A stretch of DNA of 23,773 nucleotides from positions 1 to 23,773 of the forward strand of contig JAANSK020245609.1 in NCBI GenBank assembly GCA_011763485.2, written 5' to 3'. The position numbers and the translations under genes are program-made. The DNA is from Isoetes engelmannii. Its lineage: Eukaryota > Streptophyta > Lycopodiopsida > Isoetales > Isoetaceae. Shown piece after piece: positions 18,201 through 23,773 of the stretch. The notes below the pieces were generated by a model. That model did no database searches, was not told the origin of the DNA, and saw only the letters and a list, made by a program, of their open reading frames with translations. Position 1 is the stretch's first letter. Each line of letters begins with the position of its first letter.

Positions 18201-21200
18201 AATCATAATTTGCAAATCTAGATGGTCTTACCATTAAAAAGACTCGGCAAAGCAAAATCATTGTGCAAACCCCTGATCTCTCATGAAAAACGTCCACACA
18301 TATCATTTGTGCGATAACAGGTTGTTGATAGCAGCTTGTCGTAGATCATTTGAACCTCAAATATTTCTACAATGGGTCTGTTTAGTAATATAGGTGGTAC
18401 CGTCCAAGTAAACTAGTATGGTCTCTACTCAGCTTCAGCTTCAAGGAGGATGGATAAAACAGTATGGTACCATTCAACTTCAGACAGAATTGAGTTATGG
18501 TTCGGACCTGAAATTGGTTTCCATGATGGAGGTTATCACCACATGATGACGTGGCTTTGCATATCCTGTATATATCGCCTTTGATTTTAGCATTTTAATA
18601 AATCACCTCTTCCGATGTCCTTTTGTTGTTTCTTTTTTTCTTCTATTTGATCCTCATATTGACACATGTATGGTCATGTTGAAGGAACTCGGCAAAACCA
18701 TGCATTAAAACCATGCCAATGCAATCTATAATTTTTTAGAAAAACATGCATAAGCCTCAACACTAAATGGTGCCAAAAGCCCAAACAAGATCAAATTTGG
18801 AGCTAGAGGACTTGTTTTCTCAAAAGTCATGCCTGCCTCTCACTCTTCTTTGTTAGAGCTCTTTGTGAACATGTGGAGAGAATATCTGCAAGTATGTGAC
18901 TTTATGAATGATTTACACAGTCTCAATACCATACCCACAAGTATGGAGGAAAAACTACATGCATGAGAATATACCAGAACTTGTCGGACACGAGCATAAT
19001 CACCTAGCACAATTCGTGGTACCTATAACATGAAATCAAAGAGCATCATCGATTTGCAGTTATAAAATGTTGAAAAACAAGTTCCCTTGACTCTAAATAT
19101 CAACATACGCATTAAGAGATGCCATCTTAATTAATTTCTGATACTAGAGACTGCTGCAATGGGAAATAAAGCTTTCTTGTTGCATCAAGAGTTAGCCAAA
19201 CAAACATACACGATAAGTGACATAGCTGTTGTATCACAAAAAACATGCAGCTTTGACATGGTGCAAAGAGTAACTAAACTTCAAAACTGGAGCATACCGC
19301 TTCCGAAACTGTGTACGTGATTTCAAGTCCTTTAGCTGCCGCTTGAGGAACAACCAAGTCAAATGATTCTCGTATTAATTGGACTATGTCTAAAGGCACA
19401 GTTTCACGTTCCATCTTGCCAGCCTCAATTTTGCTACAAAACAATAAGACAGGAAATGAGTGCCTTGCTATTGACAGCATGATCTAGAACGTTTATGCTG
19501 GTAAGAAGAAACCATTACGCCTGCTGATCTTTGAGCTATTCTTTCCAACAATTGAGAGAGATAATAGTTAGGTCTTAGGCTAAACAAAACAGCAAGCGTG
19601 CTTTTAGCTACTCATGAGATGGATACAAGGTTTATGCTTACTTTAGAATCTACTGACTGATATTTTCTAATGGTTTTGCATATTCTTGTGCTAAAAACTT
19701 CCATTTCAGATGTTTCACATTTGTTATTTCTATAGCCAGTTATATGAATACATCAATTAGTGGCTAGACAGATGCCAAATAGAATAAAGTAGTTACATAT
19801 TTTTTGCAATAAGTATTTTCAACTAAAACCAACATTACCTGTAATCGAGAATATCATTAATAATACTGAGAAGTGCCTCTCCACTGTTACGAATGGTTAC
19901 GACATAGTCTCGTTGCTCATCGGTCAAGTCAGTCTCAAGAAGCAATGCACCCATTCCAATAACAGCATTCATAGGCGTCCGAATTTCATGTGACATGTGA
20001 GCCTAAAGAAAGATGTAAAAAAACGGCATAAAAAAACTGCCAGATAAATTATATGAGATAACAGCAAAATAATCAGCCTTCCACTAACGTCCATTGGGTA
20101 CAGAGTATGCTTATGAAATGTGGAAGGGTAGATCTTCAGTTGGTTCATATCTCTGTAGAGGTTTTTATACTTTTATGCATTTCATTCTACTTTATTGGAG
20201 GAAAGGCAGTTTGGAATTATCGTTTGATTCTCTCTAATGAGACCATATTAACATTAACTATCATGCTTTATCTCCATTTCCATCAAGAAAATATCTGTAC
20301 TGGTCTGAGAATAATCTTCTATGTTCTTGGCTTGCCCACAATAGGCATTGGATTTATACTTTATTTTCTCGAGCTATTGTGCTTTTCTACTTTTGTTTGG
20401 CAATGTTTACTAGTTCCGCTATAATGCTCATAATAACTTTCTTAAAACTTCCTCAGTATGAGGCATCCGTGTCTTGGAATTGGACTCACGGTCACCAAAA
20501 ATACCTATGCCTAATTTTTTAGGATACTTGAGAACATTCAAATGACATGTTCAGCGAAATGGAAAGGCAGCATATACATGATAGGCCCTATGGTATGCTC
20601 ATAAGCACTGATTTTTTATTTCTAGAAAGATATCACTGGATATAGCAGCCAACAAGTTAAAATTAGCCTGATAGAAAGAAAACAATTTCATGTCATCTCT
20701 CACCAAAACATTTTCATGTCATCAAGATTTTCTCACCAAAAAGTTGCCTTTGGCCAAAGCTGCTTTCTCAGCATTATCCCGGGCTTCCCTCAATGCATCT
20801 ACTGCTTGGTGCTGTTTAGTCATGTCCCATGTAATGCCATACCAATCAGTCGAGCCGTTTGGACCTGTTTTGGGAACCGAGTGAACTCTAACCCACCGAA
20901 TCTCCCCATCCTTCACAACCCTGCATACAAGGAGCACGTTGCATATGATGCATGGCAGATGCCCAAAATTTGATGTTGAGTACAAAAATGAGACTTAAAA
21001 GAGAAGCCATTGATTATATAAAGATGATAAGGAAAAGTTTAGAGGCGCCTTATTTCACGATTGTAAAAGGGCAGGGCACTTAACATACATGCAACAAAGA
21101 ATAATGTTCTTTGTATATACCGATAATCATGATCTAATGGATTTGTGGTGACAGCTGCATGATGCATTGCCTCCTCCAATCTTGGCCAATCATCAGGATG

Positions 21201-23032
21201 CACATTATGACCTGAAAATTGAAGCGAACACTTAATTCCTTATTTTAAAAACTGTAGCAATACTGAACAGTGGATACGAGGAGCTGTGCTAGTTCAACTG
21301 TGACATAAACTCTTCCCCAGGTTTATAATTACTGTAACTTCTTATGCAACAGGTTATTCATGTTGAAATGAGTTTCAAGGATTAAAAATACCAAATGCTT
21401 TTCCCTTCCTCGAGCATTGAAAGTTCCCGTCATCTGCACATAAGATTGTTTCCAACTTAGCTGAAGTATGCAATGGACATCATCCGTTCTTTATTTGCAC
21501 GAACATACAACATAAAACTTGCATGTCACCAATCTAGCCTACCTCCACATACAACCTAGACAGTGCATAGCATTGCGGGTTTCCCTAATCCATGTGCCTC
21601 ATCTGAATAGGTCATCATGTTACCTGTGGACTTGTTTGGAAGATGTACCCAACGTCCTAAAAGCCAAGCATTCCACATGTACATGTAATACACCATCATT
21701 CTAAAGAGCAAATTTGGTTCCACACAGTATTTAATTTGATCACTTAAAATTTAAGTCAATACAATTTCTAGTAGGTCAAATTTCTTAGTAAGATACTGCA
21801 TATCCAGCACACTTGCCCCAGTCACCCTATTGTCTCCAGCATGGAAAGAAAAGGGTTAACATAGCTTGATTCTGTGTGGAGCGTTAAGGATGGAGACTCT
21901 GTGGTGTTGGGAATATTACGTGCTATGTTCATCATTATCTCACGCATGCAAAATCAGTATTGAAAAATAAATGATCCAAGCAGTGCTTTTGGATTGAAAT
22001 GCCAAGAACATTGGCAAGCTATATGTCGTGGCTATTTTCCACCTACGGATCCGCTAACATATGATTCTAGGAACTGGACAGGGATGATTCATTCTTCCAA
22101 TTGGAGCAGGATGTTTGGGCCTGTTTCTCTTGTTGGAATTTTAACAGTCTTACTATCCTCTTGAACACGTAAAAAGCCCAAAAGGAAAAACAAAGGTTGC
22201 TATAACATTTGCATTGTTTATCTTGACGCCGAGGAGACTTGTTCTTTTGATTGCCTCTTTCTTAGCTTTCTTGGCCATCTGCAAAATCACGCCTTCAAAT
22301 AACTCTGATCTCATTCCTGTTATCATTGACATCTGCCTTGGAAGGAACTATACTTGGTGCAAAGAATGAAGTCAACACTGTTTCCCTGATTTACCTGATT
22401 CTTTTTGCATAGGAATGTTTCTCTTAAGTTGAGTCAGACATATAATGCCAAACATTTCTGGTTAGAAAAGTTCATAAGCTCCTCTAAAGTGGTTGGAGAC
22501 CTGAGGTGACAATCAAACCTTTCCTTTATTTCATAGTACGCAAGGCAGTAGAAGAGGAAGTGTTCTTCATATTCAACCACCCCTAGTTGATACAGTCAAG
22601 CAATTTAGGGACAATCACGTCATGGACATAAGATTAGAACCATCCTTACATAACAAATACACAAGATAAATTAAGCCATTATATCTATGACCTTAGGTAC
22701 CTTCCAGATTCTGCACAGCATGATTCTCTGGACCATCATGGCAACCAAGCAAGCTTGCTGCTCCTTTACTAACATATGGAAAGCTTCCCTCCTTGTTTGT
22801 ATCAATACGATACAAAAATATTCCACCTAAATAAAAACTACCAAAAGTGATTAAATGCATGAATCAAAGAGAATTCAGGCAAAATACTGACAATAATATT
22901 CAGATTACCTGGAATAATGTCTGCAATCCTGCCACAGCAAAGATAGCACAGTATTAGAAATATTACAACTACTAATAAATGTATACGAACATTAGATAAC
23001 AATTTACCTGTACAAGTTAGAATCTACCAGAC
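13450..23032 (-). CDS. Soluble PAS-domain hybrid histidine kinase (5' end uncertain)
   Basis: Eighteen - strand exons keep one frame through GT..AG junctions: 23032-23008, 22928-22909, 22826-22701, 21433-21392, 21211-21121, 20920-20737, 20002-19839, 19433-19298, 19022-18975, 17162-16935, 16865-16762, 16506-16333, 16201-16066, 15789-15673, 15292-15065, 14612-14515, 13828-13667, 13564-13450 (TAG). They give about 731 residues: PAS, HisKA, HATPase_c, pseudo-receiver, receiver. All phosphotransfer motifs are intact. There is no membrane segment and no CHASE domain, unlike cytokinin receptors, so the protein is probably cytosolic or nuclear. It should autophosphorylate on His, pass phosphate to the C-terminal Asp and then to HPt proteins. 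The layout resembles PAS-histidine kinases described in the moss Physcomitrella. Orthology is inference. No stop or frameshift was seen, so the gene looks functional. The first exon is not settled. Confidence 0.9.
14060..14315. repeat. Duplicated ~110-bp block within an intron
   Basis: The block at 14,060-14,170 recurs diverged at 14,206-14,315. Shared landmarks in order are ATACATCT, TGTGTCAG, GAGAAAACGGGGAT or AAGAAAACGGGGAT, CCAAATAGCTGAATCTCT or TCAAATAGCTGGATCTCT, and TTCTGAA. It lies in the intron between exons 13828-13667 and 14612-14515, so it does not affect the protein. Confidence 0.7.
15673..16506 (-). CDS. Kinase exons 12-14: end of ATPase domain and degenerate first receiver
   Basis: Exon 16506-16333 starts [15 protein letters not shown], the last strand of HATPase_c, then [20 protein letters not shown], where a receiver begins. 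Exon 16201-16066 reads [18 protein letters not shown] and [10 protein letters not shown]. Exon 15789-15673 reads [13 protein letters not shown]. The usual acidic pair after the first strand is replaced by Gly-Ser-Ser (VVGSSS). An Asp remains in MLVD and the Lys in YVSKPVK. Such pseudo-receivers are common between kinase and receiver in plant hybrid kinases and probably have a structural or regulatory role. Loss of phosphoryl acceptance is inferred. Confidence 0.88.
16762..19022 (-). CDS. Kinase exons 9-11: HATPase_c catalytic domain
   Basis: Exon 19022-18975 (only 48 bases) reads [16 protein letters not shown]. Exon 17162-16935 reads [17 protein letters not shown] (N box) and ends [20 protein letters not shown] (G1 box). 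Exon 16865-16762 reads [15 protein letters not shown] (F box), [11 protein letters not shown] (G2 box) and HGGRIW. All ATP-binding boxes are intact. Between the N and G1 boxes is a hydrophilic insert ([17 protein letters not shown]), as often seen in plant hybrid kinases. The N box is split from the preceding GDxxRxRQ segment by the longest intron (17,163-18,974). Confidence 0.93.
17163..18974 (-). other. Longest intron of the kinase gene (1812 bp)
   Basis: It is bounded by donor GTATAT and an acceptor ending TTTACAG. No open frame or recognisable gene lies inside. Two short related patches occur (CCACATGCTGACGTGG near 17,800 and CCACATGATGACGTGG near 18,537), each followed by AGCATTTTA. They may be remnants of one repeat family. 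Confidence 0.6.
19298..20002 (-). CDS. Kinase exons 7-8: HisKA dimerisation and phosphoacceptor domain
   Basis: Exon 20002-19839 reads [20 protein letters not shown], with the phospho-acceptor His codon at 19,988-19,990, then [20 protein letters not shown] and IINDILDYS. Exon 19433-19298 continues [20 protein letters not shown] and [11 protein letters not shown]. This is a complete HisKA four-helix-bundle segment of hybrid type. The split Ser codon (AG/C) of DYSKIEAGK confirms the junction. Confidence 0.95.
20003..20736 (-). other. Intron of the kinase gene, 734 bp
   Basis: It separates the PAS-to-HisKA coiled linker from the HisKA exon, with donor GTGAGA and an acceptor ending TTTAG. A 105-codon hydrophobic frame on + (20,107-20,424) comes from T-rich intron sequence and is not considered a gene. 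Confidence 0.7.
20737..22928 (-). CDS. Kinase exons 2-6: PAS sensor domain and linker
   Basis: The 20-base exon 22928-22909 reads IADIIP. Exon 22826-22701 reads [20 protein letters not shown] and [10 protein letters not shown]. The 42-base exon 21433-21392 reads [13 protein letters not shown]. Exon 21211-21121 reads [16 protein letters not shown] and [10 protein letters not shown]. Exon 20920-20737 reads [35 protein letters not shown] and a helical linker [20 protein letters not shown] into His[20 protein letters not shown] and YGITWDMT are the typical PAS (PAS_3/PAC) landmarks. No Cys for flavin attachment (NCRFL) is present, so it is not a LOV domain. Its ligand is unknown. Codon phases at all joins agree. 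Confidence 0.88.
21434..22700 (-). other. Intron of the kinase gene, 1267 bp, with retroelement debris
   Basis: It contains the LINE-like scrap at 22,434-22,620. An acceptor-like site at about 22,286 is followed by a frame [20 protein letters not shown] on -, which does not fit the kinase phase and is not recognised. Nothing else is seen. Confidence 0.5.
22434..22620 (-). pseudogene. Scrap of a retrotransposon C-terminal zinc motif in an intron
   Basis: The - strand reads [20 protein letters not shown], then [20 protein letters not shown] and YV followed by TGA (22,434-22,436). The pattern of E-D/E-EHFLF-C-x-Y-x-x-I-R is typical of the C-terminal zinc region of some non-LTR reverse transcriptases. 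Upstream a fragment RDCP appears in the same frame but with stops. It belongs to a family other than the two large LINEs. It is in the same orientation as the host gene and would be spliced out. Confidence 0.4.
23008..23032 (-). CDS. Candidate 25-base exon of the kinase, N-terminal to the PAS domain
   Basis: On - the segment reads LVDSNLYR and joins the next micro-exon as [11 protein letters not shown] through donor CAG/GTAAATTG. An in-frame TAA sits immediately upstream, so an acceptor must lie here: either AAG at 23,033-23,034 or TAG a few bases further in. The second choice gives a 16-base exon in the same frame. Confidence 0.5.
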
Positions 23033-23654
23033 CTTACAAGGAAGCCACTTCTTTGATAGGCTTTATCTGAGACAACCTTACTTTGTAAATGCACAATCTC
23101 CTTTGTTGGGGGAATCAATCAAGTGTATGCATTATTTGTACAAAACAAGATCAGCCATGCCAGGATTGGAGATATGTGTACGAAACAGTTCAACACACAA
23201 ACATATTGCTCAAGGAACCTAGACCCAAATCCCCCACTTCTAGCCATCACACAAAGGGTTCTGCAATTGATTGTAATTACTTTGGGAAAAATCTGGAAGG
23301 TAAGTGCATTTATATCTTCAGCTCAGATCCTCAATTGCTGTCTTCAAGGTGCAAAGTGTAAAAAGCATACTCGTTATCCTATTTCCACGATACTCCAAAA
23401 TTAAATTGTTGTGCTTCATAATCCAGAGGAAGACGACAGATTTGAATACTGAGCTATATACAGGCAAACCATAGACTTTAACATTATAAGAAGCAGAACA
23501 TAGAGCTACTGTAATTAATGCGGCTATAGAAAAAAACAAGGATAAGGAACTCTTCCAGCTCAATTTTTGGGGCTAATAATCAACTGATTGACTGAAATGG
23601 AGTATGAGACCACCATCAACCCAATCAGTCATGAAGATTAAGCTTAAGCACGAC
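23033..23654 (-). other. Upstream part of the kinase gene, intron or 5' region
   Basis: No certain exon was found. Open frames on + (23,089-23,404) and - (23,318-23,563) lack domains; the latter has no ATG upstream of its hydrophobic start. Confidence 0.4.
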
Positions 23655-23736
23655 AATGTAAAATATGTTGCCGTGATCCAGTGTAGCTCCTACGCAATGG
23701 TACAGGTGAGGTATCAATGCCTGCGTTCATATCCAT
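23655..23736 (-). CDS. Candidate first coding exon of the kinase
   Basis: ATG at 23,734-23,736 opens MDMNAGIDTSPVPLRRSYTG and SRQHILH. Cutting at the GTCGTG donor leaves one base, which matches the phase needed by the next exon and gives a 759-residue protein. The donor is weak and no transcription signal supports it, so the true start may lie upstream of this window or between 23,033 and 23,654 (for example MARSGGFGSRFLEQY near 23,245). Confidence 0.25.
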
Positions 23737-23773
23737 CACATGAATTCAGGCATAGTTCTCTTGGCAAAACACA

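Noticed and set aside
20107-20424. 105-codon hydrophobic open frame on + inside a kinase intron
   Set aside because: It is antisense to the gene and in T-rich sequence, which gives Phe/Leu/Ile-rich frames by chance. No family was recognised.
22210-22285. Possible exon [20 protein letters not shown] after an acceptor-like site
   Set aside because: It does not fit the codon phase of the kinase, whose neighbouring exons join correctly without it. No family was recognised.
23318-23563. Frame on - starting with a signal-peptide-like hydrophobic stretch and YNVKVYG, faintly like a polygalacturonase N-terminus
   Set aside because: The frame opens at TTG with a TAG shortly upstream and no ATG. The similarity is only a few residues.

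Overview
The window looks like nuclear DNA of a land plant. It is AT-rich and intron-bearing. It carries L1-type plant LINEs (non-LTR retrotransposons) with a DUF4283-like ORF1, an endonuclease, a reverse transcriptase and a zf-RVT domain. It also carries one multi-exon two-component kinase gene of plant hybrid type. I cannot name the species. A soluble PAS-type hybrid histidine kinase would fit a bryophyte, lycophyte, fern or gymnosperm at least as well as a flowering plant.

The left half (about 1-13,000) is a bed of repeats. A 5'-truncated LINE lies on + (233-2623) with a likely target-site duplication and a 3' A-rich tail. A 104-bp palindromic MITE with TTA duplications follows (3040-3143). 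Two short tandem repeats and one possible decayed exon lie between 3187 and 4310. A second, nearly complete but broken LINE occupies about 5290-11019 on -: ORF1, endonuclease, reverse transcriptase. It is interrupted by a SINE-like insertion (about 5458-5735) and by a (CTTC)n tract inside the endonuclease. A tRNA-type SINE on - follows (about 11,418-11,560). A 754-bp stretch bounded by 24/25-bp inverted repeats (12,253-13,006) has a TATA-like box and a splice-donor-like site inside.

The right half (13,415-23,773) is one gene on -. I reassembled 18 exons that keep one open frame through consistent GT..AG junctions. They encode a soluble hybrid histidine kinase: one PAS domain, HisKA, HATPase_c, a degenerate receiver and a canonical C-terminal receiver. 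All catalytic motifs (phospho-His, N, G1, F and G2 boxes, phospho-Asp, Lys) are intact, and a polyadenylation signal lies just past the stop. The 5' end is uncertain. A candidate first exon at 23,655-23,736 would complete a 759-residue protein, but the start may lie outside the window. Introns hold a duplicated block and a LINE scrap.

The kinase would take a signal through its PAS domain, autophosphorylate on His, pass phosphate to the last receiver's Asp, then to an HPt protein and response regulators. The transposable elements form its downstream flank.
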